Shown: positions 9,249-19,262, counted from the stretch's first letter. The stretch is 64,000 nt of DNA from Bacteroidales bacterium (GCA_017447815.1 JAFSMS010000107.1:1-64000), one strand, 5' to 3'. Translations and numbers: made by a program. The notes: generated by a model from the letters alone, not told the origin.

Positions 9249-10889
9249 TTATCTGATTTCGAAATCAAATACTTCTTTTATCGGCTTTCCGGATGTGGTA
9301 AGTCCCTCTGCCACCATCCGATAAGTGCCCGCCCGGGAAGGGGCCGTCAGGGAAAGGACCCGGCTTTCGCCCGCCTCCAGGCGCATCAGGGGATTCCAAT
9401 ACAGCAGCGGCCGATAGTCTTTCCCGCCCACCGGCTTTCCCAGATAGGCCACCGGATAGCAGACGCCCTTGAAATCCACCACACGCACATTGGAAGGGAA
9501 CTGCAGGGCTTTCACATAGTTCCTCTTGGTGGTAAAGTTTACGCAGCCATGATAGGAAAGACCGCCCATGGCAATGTCTTCGTTATACAGTTCCACGTTT
9601 TCCAGCAGCATGGCGTCCATGTTCTCCAGCAGTGTAAGGTCCGATATCACCACGCCGTCCAGCATCACCAGGATGTTCTCCTTCACCACCCGCCGCGTTC
9701 CCACGGCGTCGGGGACAATCATCACGAGCCGATGCTTCCCATACGAACTGCGGATCCGCAGTTCCCGGACAATCTCCACAATCACCTCCCCGAAGGAAGG
9801 GAAGCGCGTATAGTCGTCCAGATGATAGACCTTCTTGTTCACATTCTCCAGCAGGATGTCCTGCCGGCGGGTCATGAACTGCACCAGCGTATCTACCTGC
9901 AGGCTGGTTTCCAGGGCCGCCTTCCGCTGCACAAGGTCGGCAAACAAGTCCTGGGACAGTTCCAGCGGCTCCGGTTCTCCCACGGAAGGATAGCGGAAAG
10001 GATCGACCAGGGAGATATAGCCGGCATTGCCGCTCACTTCGCAAACCAGTTCCCGGTCTCCATATATATTATTGGTAAAGAACAGGATACGTCCGTTGTC
10101 TCCCACCTTTCCCATATACACGTCGGAAGGGGAACCGGCCGATGAGAGCGTAGCCACCGCCATCCCGGAAAGGTTTTCCAGTTGCAGGGCGCTCAGTCCC
10201 TCCACGGCGGCATACACCACCTCCCCTTCATACTCTCCTATCTTGGAAGAGCGCTCAGTCCCTCCGGCGGAGGGAATCTCCTGCAGGAAAGTCTCCATGC
10301 TGCCGCCCGCCGGTTCCTTGATTCCGTCCACTTCATAGACGGAAAAGGACAGCGTGGCCGCATCGGCATTGTTCTTCAGTGCGACGGAAAAACTCTTTCC
10401 CGTGCGCGGAATTTCCCGGGTAGAAAGGGACAAAACACCGTTTGAGGGCGCCGGAGCGGCCGTTTCGGCCTTATAGTCGCTCACAATCTTCACCCCGCCC
10501 TTCACCCGGGCGGTGGAGGTGGTATTGAAAACCGAAACTGTTTTGCTGCCGGGCGCAAAGGCATCCGGATACCGGGCGGTATAGGCCAGCAGCCTGTAAT
10601 TTCCCGTAGGGGTTCCCGCCGGGATGCGGAACTTGCCGCCGCCCCGGCCTTCCATGAGCGAAATCTTGGCCGTCGCCACCGTCCCTTCGGCCGATACCAA
10701 CTCCACGTAAGAAACGGCGCTGTAGCCGGACAGTTTATGGGTGGCAGCGTCCAGACAGAAAAGGGAACACCAGATTTCGTCACCGGCAATGTAAACGCTG
10801 CGGTCGGTGGAAACATACATTCTTTCCACACCCTGGGCCGCGGCCATTATCGGCAAGAGGCCCAATATGAGAATCAGCAATTTTTTCAT
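9249..10889 (-). CDS. MG2-domain protein with degenerate TonB-plug-like region
   Basis: A 546-residue secreted protein (MKKLLILILGLLPIMAAAQ signal). Residues about 20-110 read as an alpha-2-macroglobulin MG2-type beta sandwich (MYVSTDRSVYIAGDEIWCSL, IPAGTPTGNYRLLAYT). Residues about 395-470 (LVMLDGVVISDLTLLENMDA, SYHGCVNFTTKRN) copy the pattern of a TonB-receptor plug, but no barrel follows. The C-terminus is another beta module. Its ATG shares one base with the stop codon of the DUF4249 gene (TGATG), so the two are translationally coupled. The triad TonB receptor, DUF4249 and MG2/plug protein recurs in Bacteroidetes; its function is not established. It probably acts with the receptor at the outer membrane. 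Confidence 0.85.
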   Translation of the reverse strand: MKKLLILILGLLPIMAAAQGVERMYVSTDRSVYIAGDEIWCSLFCLDAATHKLSGYSAVSYVELVSAEGTVATAKISLMEGRGGGKFRIPAGTPTGNYRLLAYTARYPDAFAPGSKTVSVFNTTSTARVKGGVKIVSDYKAETAAPAPSNGVLSLSTREIPRTGKSFSVALKNNADAATLSFSVYEVDGIKEPAGGSMETFLQEIPSAGGTERSSKIGEYEGEVVYAAVEGLSALQLENLSGMAVATLSSAGSPSDVYMGKVGDNGRILFFTNNIYGDRELVCEVSGNAGYISLVDPFRYPSVGEPEPLELSQDLFADLVQRKAALETSLQVDTLVQFMTRRQDILLENVNKKVYHLDDYTRFPSFGEVIVEIVRELRIRSSYGKHRLVMIVPDAVGTRRVVKENILVMLDGVVISDLTLLENMDAMLLENVELYNEDIAMGGLSYHGCVNFTTKRNYVKALQFPSNVRVVDFKGVCYPVAYLGKPVGGKDYRPLLYWNPLMRLEAGESRVLSLTAPSRAGTYRMVAEGLTTSGKPIKEVFDFEIR

Positions 10890-11995
10890 CAGTCAAACGA
10901 AGGTTTTTCCAAAGTTCCGCCGGCCAGCACGCAGTCGTAACAACGACCCGATCCCCATCCTACAACCGTTCCAGCGGCAGTTGTAATCTGTTCTACAGGA
11001 TTATATCCATTCTCATAGTATTTCAGGTAGTCTTCGGGATTGATGTCTATCAAGTTCTTGGGAGCCACCCAGCGGTCGTAGCGGTTATTCAGTGTCGCAT
11101 CCTTCGTGACCACCCGGGAAACATTAACATAGCCATAGACCCTTTCCGTCTTATCACTTTCGCAGTACACGTTGCCGCTCACTTCGCCGGGCTCCGGAGA
11201 AAACAGATTCCCGCCGATAGATTCATTGTCTTCCAGCATTTTGCGATAGCGATACTGCTCCGGTGTCAGATTCCATACCTTTACCCGGATATTGTATTCC
11301 TGGTGGTTGCGGTCCGACGTCCTCAGAAAACTGAAAATGGCGTAATTATCCACCACACCGTCCAGGGCGGAATAGTTTATATTGTATGAATAACCCGTTC
11401 TATTTTTTCTCCAGCACCAGTGATGCTCTTTATCGGGAGCCATGAGCATATACACCGAATTGGATTCCGGAATATACCCGTACAAGCGGATATAATCCGT
11501 ATGGAACCGCCAAATCTCTTCAAAGGTGAGCGAGGCGTAACCGCTGCCCTGTCCGTGGTCTTCCATGGAAAGCATCACAAAGACCTGCGTGTCGTCAGCC
11601 GTAAATTTCACATCCGTAATTTCCGGCGGAGCCGTAGGCTCTATCCATTCCGAATGGTAGGTTTTTCCGTCCACAATGACCGTGAGCCGGTACTGGGCAT
11701 TGTCCTTTGCGGGAAAAGGGGCTATCCGGTAACGGTCATAGTAACCGTATGCGGGATACTTTCCGCCTTCGCTGTCTTCCAGGTAAACCTCCCCCTTCGG
11801 ACGCCCGTACACCAGACTGTGGTCGATATCCAGCGGCTGCAAATAAGAAAGGGTGATGGTGGATGTGTTTCCCAAAAGGATATTGGCATCGATCACCAGC
11901 GACCTTTCCGCTTCGTTCTCTTTAATTTCCGGATTATAGGGATACACGCAGGAACTAAGCGTGAGCGCTGCAAACAGGTAAAAAATCTTCTTCAT
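10889..11995 (-). CDS. DUF4249 family lipoprotein
   Basis: A 368-residue lipoprotein starting at ATG 11995 (MKKIFYLFAALTLSSC, lipobox LSSC). An upstream in-frame extension overlaps the receptor gene and was rejected. The body shows the DUF4249 pattern: an N-terminal beta-sandwich repeat (RSLVIDANILLGNTSTITLS, GEVYLEDSEGGKY), YRLTVIVDGKTYHSEWIEP, then a C-terminal half ending in a short Cys-containing tail (GRCYDCVLAGG). It lies 4 bp after the receptor stop codon and overlaps the next gene by one base, so it is the middle gene of a three-gene operon. DUF4249 proteins accompany TonB receptors; the molecular role is unknown. Confidence 0.92.
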   Translation of the reverse strand: MKKIFYLFAALTLSSCVYPYNPEIKENEAERSLVIDANILLGNTSTITLSYLQPLDIDHSLVYGRPKGEVYLEDSEGGKYPAYGYYDRYRIAPFPAKDNAQYRLTVIVDGKTYHSEWIEPTAPPEITDVKFTADDTQVFVMLSMEDHGQGSGYASLTFEEIWRFHTDYIRLYGYIPESNSVYMLMAPDKEHHWCWRKNRTGYSYNINYSALDGVVDNYAIFSFLRTSDRNHQEYNIRVKVWNLTPEQYRYRKMLEDNESIGGNLFSPEPGEVSGNVYCESDKTERVYGYVNVSRVVTKDATLNNRYDRWVAPKNLIDINPEDYLKYYENGYNPVEQITTAAGTVVGWGSGRCYDCVLAGGTLEKPSFD

Positions 11996-11999
11996 ACGC

Positions 12000-14900
12000 T
12001 TAGAACAGGAAATTAATGTTGACATAAGGGATCTGCGTGCCGAACACGGAAAGCATGTAGCCTTGGACATAGCCCGACTGATTGGCTTTGAAAAACACCG
12101 AATAGGGGTTCTTCCGGCCCGTGACGTTATATACGCCGATCGTGAAAGTAGTGTGTACCCAGGCCTTCTTGTAATGACCGGGGTCGATGTTGAAAGCCAG
12201 ATCCAGCCGGAAGTAATCCGGAATCCGGTAGAAATTGCGCTCGGAATAGGCAAAACGGTAAGTGCCTCCCATATAATACTTCCCTACCGGAATTGTCACC
12301 GGGCGTCCGGTGGAATAGTCCAGGTTGGCCGATATGCTGTAGCGGTGCGTGATGGCCCAGTTGGCCACCAGTTTGACTTCGTGCGGCTTGTCATAGGGGG
12401 CGTTGTACCAATTTCCGTTGGAAAGGGTTGCCGCTCCCCGGTCGGCCATTTCCCTGTACCGGGCGCGGGAATAGGAATAACTCACCCAGCCGGTGAGTTT
12501 GCCGGTGGTCTTTTTGATCATGGCTTCCACGCCATAGGCGCGGCCGTACACGGGCAGAAGGTCATCGGCAAGGTTTGCATTCATGGAAAGCGTGGCGCCC
12601 GGCTTGTAGTCCAGGACATTTCTCATCTGCTTGAAGTATCCTTCCAGGGAAAAGTCGATTCCCGTGTCCAGATGCGTCCAATAGGCACCGGCCGCAGCCT
12701 GCCAGCCCGTGGTGGGGGCAATCTTGCTGTCGCTGAGTTTCCAGGTGTCCATGGGAGAAACCGAGGATGTGTTGGAAATCAGGTGGATATACTGCGTCAT
12801 GGTGTTGAACCCGGCCTTGAACGAAAGATTGTCCAGGGGCGTGTAACGCGCACTCAGCCGCACTTCCGGCCCTACATAGAACTTGGAAGGATTGGCAAAG
12901 AGGAAGGAGGAAAGCCGAAGGCCCCCTTCCAGGGAAAGTTTGTCCATCACCTGCCAGGTGTCGGAAACATAAATGGCAGGTTCCGCGGCATATTCCCGTT
13001 TCAGGCTGCGTGACACAATATGGGATTCCTCTCCGAAAGGATTCATGATGCCCGGATCCAGCGCATATCCCACCACATCCAGGCCATAGCCCAGAACGTG
13101 CTTACCCAGCGGATGGGAGAAATTGCTCCGCACAAACGCCTGACGGATATAGGTGTCCAGGTCGAATGCGCCTTCTTCCCAACTGTGGATGCCCGTCCGG
13201 TTGGAATAGTGGTCGTAACCGGCACTGATGGAATAACTCTTTCCTCCGATTTCCCGGTGACGGAACTGGGCCGACCCGTTGATATTGGTGTAACGGAAGG
13301 TGGTATCTCCGCTGAATGCGAAACGGTCGGTGGCAAAATAACCGTTCACCGTAAGGCTGTTCTCGGAATCGAAATGATGGGTAATGCCTGCGTTCGCATC
13401 GGCAAAACCTGCGCTTCCGCCATTGTAATGGCTGTTGGCGGGAAGCAGTTTCAGAATCCAGTCCGAATAGGTGATGCGACCGCCAGCGATGAAGGTGGTC
13501 TTCTTGCTCCGGCTCAGGGGTCCTTCCAGATGCAGGCGGCTGGTCAGAAGACCCACCCCCAGGGAACCCTGTATCCTTTCGTCGCTGCCCTCCTTGCTCC
13601 TCACGGTAAGCACGGAAGAAATGCGCCCGCCATACTGCGCCGGAATCGAACTCTTGTACAGTTGCACATCCTCCACGATATCGGGATTGAAGGCCGAGAA
13701 AATGCCGAACAGGTGCGTAGGATTGTAAATGGTGTTCCCGTTGAACAGAATCAGGTTCTGGTCCTGGGCGCCGCCGCGCACATTGAAGCCGCCCGAAGCC
13801 TCGCCCACCGTTTTCACGCCCGGCAGCGTAAGCACCGCCTTCAGGATGTCTCCCTCGCCAAAGGCCGAAGGAATCTTGCTCATCGTGCGGATATTCACCG
13901 TCTCCACGCCCATGGTGGTGGTCCGGTGATTGGCCATGCTCTGGGCCGATACCACCGAAGCCTTCAGCAGTTCCACCTTTTCCGGAAGTTCCACGTTCAG
14001 GGAACCGTCTCCCTTGAGATTTACCCGGATATCGATTTCCTCCTTGCCTTCATAACTGAAATGCATTACATTCTCACCGGAAGGCAAAGAAATGGAATAC
14101 AGGCCCTTTGCATTGGAACGGGCATAGGTGGATGTATTGTCGTCAAAAATAACCACGCCGGGCAGGGGTTCTCCGGTTTCCAGGTCTGTCACCTTTCCGC
14201 TCACCTTCACCGGACCGTTTCCGTTTCCCGTACCCACGATATATATCTTGTTACGGTAACTGACGTTGATCTGTGTTGTCGGCCCGCTGGTTTCCTCCTT
14301 TTGGATATTTTCTGAGAAATAGCCGTCCGGAAGGCCCAAGCCATTCAGTTTAATATCCTCCATGGCCACGGCAACCGGAGCGTCCGTTCCCTTCCAACGG
14401 GGCTCCTTGAAGAAACTCTCGCCGACGGCAGGGGTTTTCATGGCCTTCTTGAAGGCCCTTCTTTTCATTTTCACCACCTTTCCGTCCTCGATGGTATAAT
14501 AGTTTTCCTGCTTGGCAAAGTAATTGACCAGGGCATCGTTGTAATCGGGATCGATATATCCGATTTCCCGTCCGTTATGATTGCCGGGGCGGCTGGTGAA
14601 AATCTTCTTAATCTGCACGAATACAGGTTCGTCTCCGTCTTTGACAAGTTCGAAATAGCCGTCCGGAGCCTCCGGATGCCCCAGATAATTCAGGTTCACG
14701 AAAAAGGACTTGCCGATTGTAAAATAACACACCCAGTCCTTGATGAGCACCACGGGAGCCGTACTGTTATCGACCCGGACCTGAAGGTCCTGCCGCGAAG
14801 CGTCCACATTGATCAGAACATCTTCATACAACTTGCCGTTGTAATAGACGGAACCGCTGCGGAACAGTTTGCTTTCCCAGAAATAAGTACCGTTGATCTG

Positions 14901-15044
14901 ATACGGATACTGCGTGGGCAATGTACCCCTGTACAAGGTGGACAAAGCCCCGACTTCTTTCAAATAGGGCTTTTTTTCATTCTGTCCGGTAAGAGGGATG
15001 CAGATGCAAGAAAACACCCATATTGATACCAACCATTTTTTCAT
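12000..15044 (-). CDS. TonB-dependent receptor with extra N-terminal domain
   Basis: A 1014-residue outer-membrane receptor (MKKWLVSIWVFSCICIPLTG signal). Unlike SusC, it carries an extra domain of about 200 residues (30-230, Tyr-rich, YYNGKLYEDVLINVD, ending in a basic KMKRRAFKKAMK stretch) before the carboxypeptidase-regulatory domain (about 270-350, VKVSGKVTDLETGEPLPGVV). The plug follows (about 360-480, SGGFNVRGGAQDQNLILFNG, SIPAQYGGRISSVLTVRSKE) and then a barrel ending INFLF. The SusC DAAAxAIYG signature is absent, so it belongs to the FecA/CirA-like branch with carboxypeptidase-regulatory domain. It leads the operon with DUF4249 and the MG2 protein. The substrate cannot be told from sequence. 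Confidence 0.93.
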   Translation of the reverse strand: MKKWLVSIWVFSCICIPLTGQNEKKPYLKEVGALSTLYRGTLPTQYPYQINGTYFWESKLFRSGSVYYNGKLYEDVLINVDASRQDLQVRVDNSTAPVVLIKDWVCYFTIGKSFFVNLNYLGHPEAPDGYFELVKDGDEPVFVQIKKIFTSRPGNHNGREIGYIDPDYNDALVNYFAKQENYYTIEDGKVVKMKRRAFKKAMKTPAVGESFFKEPRWKGTDAPVAVAMEDIKLNGLGLPDGYFSENIQKEETSGPTTQINVSYRNKIYIVGTGNGNGPVKVSGKVTDLETGEPLPGVVIFDDNTSTYARSNAKGLYSISLPSGENVMHFSYEGKEEIDIRVNLKGDGSLNVELPEKVELLKASVVSAQSMANHRTTTMGVETVNIRTMSKIPSAFGEGDILKAVLTLPGVKTVGEASGGFNVRGGAQDQNLILFNGNTIYNPTHLFGIFSAFNPDIVEDVQLYKSSIPAQYGGRISSVLTVRSKEGSDERIQGSLGVGLLTSRLHLEGPLSRSKKTTFIAGGRITYSDWILKLLPANSHYNGGSAGFADANAGITHHFDSENSLTVNGYFATDRFAFSGDTTFRYTNINGSAQFRHREIGGKSYSISAGYDHYSNRTGIHSWEEGAFDLDTYIRQAFVRSNFSHPLGKHVLGYGLDVVGYALDPGIMNPFGEESHIVSRSLKREYAAEPAIYVSDTWQVMDKLSLEGGLRLSSFLFANPSKFYVGPEVRLSARYTPLDNLSFKAGFNTMTQYIHLISNTSSVSPMDTWKLSDSKIAPTTGWQAAAGAYWTHLDTGIDFSLEGYFKQMRNVLDYKPGATLSMNANLADDLLPVYGRAYGVEAMIKKTTGKLTGWVSYSYSRARYREMADRGAATLSNGNWYNAPYDKPHEVKLVANWAITHRYSISANLDYSTGRPVTIPVGKYYMGGTYRFAYSERNFYRIPDYFRLDLAFNIDPGHYKKAWVHTTFTIGVYNVTGRKNPYSVFFKANQSGYVQGYMLSVFGTQIPYVNINFLF

Positions 15045-15102
15045 GAAAACAAATTTATGAAAAATATGTTTATATAATACCGTGTATTACAAAATCTTGC
15101 AT

Positions 15103-15138
15103 AAAAAAAGAGGAAAGATGAAAAAATCACCTTTCCCC
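15103..15138 (-). terminator. Rho-independent terminator after frdB
   Basis: On the minus strand GGGGAAAG (from 15138-15131) pairs with CTTTCCTC (from 15117-15110, one G-T pair) across an AT-rich loop and is followed by seven T residues. It lies about 20 bp beyond the frdB stop codon. Confidence 0.8.
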
Positions 15139-15157
15139 TTTTCGGTATGGATACCCT

Positions 15158-15901
15158 TTATTCGCTGAAACGGGCTTTCAGATATTCGCGGTTCAGACGG
15201 GCGATGTGGTCGATGGTCACATGCTTCGGGCACTCCATCTCGCAGGCGCGGGTGTTGGTGCAGTTACCGAAGCCCAGTTCGTCCATCTTGGCCACCATGG
15301 CGCGGGCGCGGCGGGCGGCCTCCGGGCGTCCCTGCGGCAGCAGGGCCAGGGAACTCACGCGGGCGGCCACGAACAGCATGGCGCTGCCGTTCTTGCACGT
15401 AGCCACGCAGGCACCGCAACCTACGCAGGCGGCGGCATCCATGGAAAGTTCGGCATCGTCGTGCGGAATCAGGATATTGTTGCCATCCTGGGCGCTGCCG
15501 GTACGGACGGTAATGAAACCGCCGGCCTGCATAATCTTATCGAAGGCGGTACGGTCCACCACCAGGTCCTTGATCACCGGGAAAGCGCCGCTGCGCCAAG
15601 GTTCCACCGTAATGGTGGCGCCGGGTTTGAAATGACGCATGAACAGTTGGCAGGTGGTCACCTGGTCGTCCGGACCGTGGGCGCGGCCGTCCACATACAG
15701 GGAGCAGGCTCCGCAGATGCCTTCGCGGCAGTCGTGGTCGAAAGCGATGGGCTCAATTCCCTTGCGGATGAGCTGGTCGTTCAGGATATCAAGCATTTCG
15801 AGGAACGATGCATCTTCCTCCACATCCGTAACGTGGTAGGTCTCGAAATGGCCTTTTGCTTTGGCGTTCTTCTGACGCCATACTTTCACATTATATTCCA
15901 T
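15158..15901 (-). CDS. frdB: Fumarate reductase/succinate dehydrogenase iron-sulfur subunit
   Basis: A 247-residue electron-transfer subunit linking the flavoprotein to the quinone pool. Cys58, Cys63, Cys66 and Cys84 (CREGICGAC...TTC) bind the [2Fe-2S] cluster. Cys159, Cys162, Cys165 and Cys169 ([11 protein letters not shown]), together with Cys214, Cys220 and Cys224 ([11 protein letters not shown]), bind the [4Fe-4S] and [3Fe-4S] clusters. Length and motif order are complete. It lies 8 bp after frdA and shares its promoter; a terminator follows. In anaerobic Bacteroidales this complex mainly reduces fumarate to succinate. No membrane cytochrome b gene lies next to it. Confidence 0.97.
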   Translation of the reverse strand: MEYNVKVWRQKNAKAKGHFETYHVTDVEEDASFLEMLDILNDQLIRKGIEPIAFDHDCREGICGACSLYVDGRAHGPDDQVTTCQLFMRHFKPGATITVEPWRSGAFPVIKDLVVDRTAFDKIMQAGGFITVRTGSAQDGNNILIPHDDAELSMDAAACVGCGACVATCKNGSAMLFVAARVSSLALLPQGRPEAARRARAMVAKMDELGFGNCTNTRACEMECPKHVTIDHIARLNREYLKARFSE

Positions 15902-15909
15902 AATCGGGA

Positions 15910-17859
15910 TTAGTCTTTGTAGTTACGGGTTGCAATCTTGATGTTTTCGTACTTGAGTTCTTCCTTGTGCAGCTCAGGTTCCTTGCCCTCGCCCTTGTAT
16001 TCCCAGGCGGCTACATACATGAAGTTCTCGTCGTCACGCTTGGTCTCGCCTTCTTCGGTCTGCATTTCCTCGCGGAAGTGGCCGCCGCAGGATTCCCTGC
16101 GGTTGAGGGCGTCATAAGCCATGAGTTCGCCGATGTCGAAGAAGTCCACCAGACGCAGGGCTTTCTCCAGTTCCTGGTTGAATTCCTCATTGGTTCCGGG
16201 AACGCGGACATTCTTCCAGAAGTACTCTCTGAGGGCTTTGATTTCCTCGATACCCTTCTTGAGGCCGGCCTCATTGCGTGCCATACCTACATACTCCCAC
16301 ATGATGTGACCCAGTTTCTTGTGGATGGCGTCCACAGGCTCGGTGCCCTTTACGGCAAAGAGTTTGGCAATGCGCTCCTTCACGGCCTTTTCGGCAGCGG
16401 CGAATTCGGGGGCATTGGTGTCCGTCTTGGGTTCTGCAAACTTATGGGAAAGATAATCGCCGATCGTGTAAGGCAGTATGAAGTAACCGTCGGCCAGTCC
16501 CTGCATCAGGGCCGATGCACCCAGGCGGTTTCCGCCGTGGTCGGAGAAGTTGGCTTCGCCGATGGCATACAGGCCGGGGATGGTGGTCTGGAGGTCATAA
16601 TCGACCCAAAGGCCGCCCATAGTGTAGTGAATGGCGGGATAAATCATCATCGGCTCCTCCCAGGGAGAAGTGGAAGTAATCTTCTCGTACATGTCGAAAA
16701 GGTTGCCGTAACGCTCCTGTACACGCTGGTGACCCAGGCGCTTGATGGCGTCGGCAAAATCCAGATAGACGGCCAGACCGGTTTCATTCACACCATAACC
16801 GGCATCGCAACGCTCCTTGGCGGCGCGGGAAGCCACGTCGCGGGGAACCAGGTTGCCGAAGGCGGGATAGCGGCGCTCCAGATAGTAGTCGCGGTCTTCT
16901 TCCGGAATCTGGGAAGGTTTGATCTCATGCTTGCGGAGTTTGAGCACATCCTCCATCTTCTTGGGAACCCAGATACGGCCGTCGTTACGCAGGGACTCAC
17001 TCATCAGGGTGAGTTTGCACTGCTGGTCACCGTGCACCGGGATACAGGTGGGATGGATCTGGGCGAAGCAGGGATTGGCGAAGAAGGCACCCTTGCGGTA
17101 GGCCTGCATGGCGGCCGATCCGTTGGAGTTCATGGCATTGGTGGACAGGAAATAGGTATTTCCATAACCGCCGGTGGCCAGAACCACGGCATGGGCGCCG
17201 AAACGCTCGATCTCACCGGTCACAAGGTTGCGGGCGATGATACCCTTGGCCTCTCCGTTGATGATGACGAGGTCCAGCATCTCGTGGCGGGGATAACTTT
17301 TCACAGTGCCGGCGGCAATTTCCTTGTTCAGGGAAGCATAGGCACCCAGCAGAAGTTGCTGACCGGTTTGTCCGCGGGCATAGAAAGTACGGCTCACCTG
17401 CACGCCGCCGAAGGAACGGTTGGCAAGATAACCGCCGTATTCACGGGCGAAAGGAACGCCCTGTGCCACACACTGGTCGATGATGGAAGCGCTCACCTCG
17501 GCCAGACGATAGACGTTGGCTTCGCGGGAACGGTAGTCACCACCCTTGATGGTGTCGTAGAACAGACGGTAGATGGAGTCGTTGTCGTTCTGGTAGTTCT
17601 TGGCAGCGTTGATACCGCCCTGGGCAGCGATGGAGTGTGCCCGGCGCGGAGAGTCGCTGATGCAGAAAATCTTGACGTTGTATCCCATTTCGCCCAGAGA
17701 GGCGGCTGCGGATGCACCACCAAGACCGGTACCTACCACGATCACTTCCAGTTTCCGCTTGTTGTTCGGAGATACAATCCGGATTTCGGCTTTACGCTTG
17801 GACCATTTGTCTTTCAGCGGTCCGTCCGGAATCTTGGAAATAAGTTTAGAATCGGCCAT
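15910..17859 (-). CDS. frdA: Fumarate reductase/succinate dehydrogenase flavoprotein subunit
   Basis: A 649-residue catalytic subunit. The FAD-binding motif GTGLGG is at residues 43-48. The His that carries covalent FAD is expected at His75 in [10 protein letters not shown]. The substrate-site segments QIHPTCIP and [17 protein letters not shown] are intact. Size and sequence fit the Bacteroidetes/epsilon-type enzyme paired with a single di-haem cytochrome b, whose gene normally precedes frdA. Here the upstream 94 bp hold only a promoter, then ruvB. The ATG at 17859 lies 29 bp from a TATTTTTG -7 element. The complex reduces fumarate as the terminal electron acceptor step that yields succinate. 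Confidence 0.97.
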   Translation of the reverse strand: MADSKLISKIPDGPLKDKWSKRKAEIRIVSPNNKRKLEVIVVGTGLGGASAAASLGEMGYNVKIFCISDSPRRAHSIAAQGGINAAKNYQNDNDSIYRLFYDTIKGGDYRSREANVYRLAEVSASIIDQCVAQGVPFAREYGGYLANRSFGGVQVSRTFYARGQTGQQLLLGAYASLNKEIAAGTVKSYPRHEMLDLVIINGEAKGIIARNLVTGEIERFGAHAVVLATGGYGNTYFLSTNAMNSNGSAAMQAYRKGAFFANPCFAQIHPTCIPVHGDQQCKLTLMSESLRNDGRIWVPKKMEDVLKLRKHEIKPSQIPEEDRDYYLERRYPAFGNLVPRDVASRAAKERCDAGYGVNETGLAVYLDFADAIKRLGHQRVQERYGNLFDMYEKITSTSPWEEPMMIYPAIHYTMGGLWVDYDLQTTIPGLYAIGEANFSDHGGNRLGASALMQGLADGYFILPYTIGDYLSHKFAEPKTDTNAPEFAAAEKAVKERIAKLFAVKGTEPVDAIHKKLGHIMWEYVGMARNEAGLKKGIEEIKALREYFWKNVRVPGTNEEFNQELEKALRLVDFFDIGELMAYDALNRRESCGGHFREEMQTEEGETKRDDENFMYVAAWEYKGEGKEPELHKEELKYENIKIATRNYKD

Positions 17860-17888
17860 ATAGATTAGTAATTGTAATTGCTAGTCCA

Positions 17889-17896
17889 CAAAAATA
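17889..17896 (-). promoter_or_regulatory. Bacteroidetes -7 element for frdAB
   Basis: TATTTTTG on the minus strand matches the TAnnTTTG consensus, 29 bp before the frdA ATG. Confidence 0.65.
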
Positions 17897-17953
17897 AGCA
17901 TTTTTCGTGAATAAATTGTGATTTTTTACTACTATACCTTAAAATTACTGCAT

Positions 17954-18994
17954 TTAGAAGAGCGAACCGCTCTCGTCCTGGGTATATTTCCGCTGGTTCA
18001 GGTAACTTTCCATGCCCAGATGGGCATAGGCGAGTTCGGTGGCGACGCGGCCCCGCTGGGTGCGGATGATAAAGCCTTCCTTGATCAGGAAAGGCTCATA
18101 CACCTCCTCCAGCGTACCGGCATCCTCGCTGATGGAGGTGGCCAGGGTTCCCACTCCCACGGGCCCGCCCTTGAAAGTAAGGATCATGGTGCGAAGGATC
18201 TTGTTGTCGATGGAATCCAGCCCGCGCTTGTCAATCTTCAGTTTATTCAGGGCGAAACGCGTGATTTCCAAATTGATACGTCCGTCTCCCAGCACCTGGG
18301 CAAAGTCCCTCACACGCTTCAGGAGCGCATTGGCGATACGGGCCGTGCCGCGGCTCCGAAGGGCAATCTCCCGCGCGGCTTCCGCATCGATTTCCAGATT
18401 CAGGATACCCGCACTCCGGATCACGATCTTCTCCAGGTCCTCCGTATCATAATACTCCAGGGCACAGTTGATGCCGAACCGATCCCGCAGCGGCGCCGTC
18501 AGAAGACCGCTCCGGGTAGTGGCCCCCACCAGCGTGAAAGGATTCAGATTGATGCGCACCGACCGGGCGCCCGGACCCTTGTCGATCATGATATCGATCA
18601 CATAATCCTCCATGGCCGAATACAAATACTCCTCCACTTCGGGAGACAGGCGGTGGATTTCGTCGATGAACAGTACATCCCCCGTTTCCAGGGAAGTCAG
18701 GAGGCCGGCCAGGTCTCCGGGCTTGTCCAGCACGGGACCGGAAGTCACTTTCATGTTCACCCCCATCTCATTGGCGATGATATGCGCCAGGGTGGTCTTT
18801 CCCAGGCCGGGAGGCCCGTGGAAAAGGACATGGTCCAGGGCCTCGCCCCTGAGTTTCGCAGCCTTTATATAGATATCCAGATTGGAGACGATTTCCTTCT
18901 GCCCGGTGAAATCACTGAGTTCCTGCGGGCGGATAATTCCGTCAAATTCACTATCTTTGCGGTCTGCTGGGTTATGGGGGTCGAAATCTGTCAT
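17954..18994 (-). CDS. ruvB: Holliday junction branch migration helicase RuvB
   Basis: A 346-residue AAA+ motor that drives branch migration of Holliday junctions with RuvA. Walker A is [11 protein letters not shown] (residues 60-70), Walker B is DEIHRL, sensor 1 is GATTRSG, and a winged-helix C-terminus ends with [15 protein letters not shown]. Full length for the family. It is monocistronic here: frdA follows with its own promoter. Upstream lies the AT-rich region proposed as oriC. A TATATTTG promoter element stands 26 bp before the ATG. Confidence 0.98.
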   Translation of the reverse strand: MTDFDPHNPADRKDSEFDGIIRPQELSDFTGQKEIVSNLDIYIKAAKLRGEALDHVLFHGPPGLGKTTLAHIIANEMGVNMKVTSGPVLDKPGDLAGLLTSLETGDVLFIDEIHRLSPEVEEYLYSAMEDYVIDIMIDKGPGARSVRINLNPFTLVGATTRSGLLTAPLRDRFGINCALEYYDTEDLEKIVIRSAGILNLEIDAEAAREIALRSRGTARIANALLKRVRDFAQVLGDGRINLEITRFALNKLKIDKRGLDSIDNKILRTMILTFKGGPVGVGTLATSISEDAGTLEEVYEPFLIKEGFIIRTQRGRVATELAYAHLGMESYLNQRKYTQDESGSLF

Positions 18995-19019
18995 GGATGG
19001 CGCTCTGCTTAATTCAGAT

Positions 19020-19262
19020 ACAAATATAGTTTTTATTTTTAAGAATTAATGGTTTTTATGAAGCTGTTGAAATGTTGAAAAATATAGATAAGTTTCTAAA
19101 AACCAATAAGATACATTAAAAATAAATTGTTGAAAACCCTTTCAAATCCTGTTGATGGCCTGTGAATGGCCGCTCCAAGGTTTTTGTAAACTCCCGGAAG
19201 GGCGGTTATCAACAGGGTTATAAACAGGTTATCAACAGGGAAAACGAAGGGAATGTTGATAA
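19020..19262. other. Candidate chromosomal replication origin (AT-rich tract plus DnaA-box-like cluster)
   Basis: TTATCAACA, one mismatch from the DnaA box TTATCCACA, occurs at 19206-19214 and 19229-19237. The inverted form TGTTGATAA is at 19254-19262, and TTATAAACA is at 19218-19226. The three forward boxes start 11-12 bp apart, about one helical turn. Related TGTTGAAAW words lie at 19065, 19073 and 19129, with TGTTGATGG at 19150, in an AT-rich tract (19020-19135) that could unwind. All genes to the left run leftward and the next seven to the right run rightward, as expected for an origin. The last box overlaps the mfd start codon. No GC-skew calculation was possible. Confidence 0.5.
19021..19028 (-). 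promoter_or_regulatory. -7 element for ruvB
   Basis: TATATTTG on the minus strand, 26 bp before the ruvB start, matches TAnnTTTG. Confidence 0.65.

Noticed and set aside
19021..19262. GC-skew support for the origin
   Set aside because: By eye, coding strands are C-rich on both sides because of codon choice, so local skew neither supports nor excludes an origin; it was not used as evidence.
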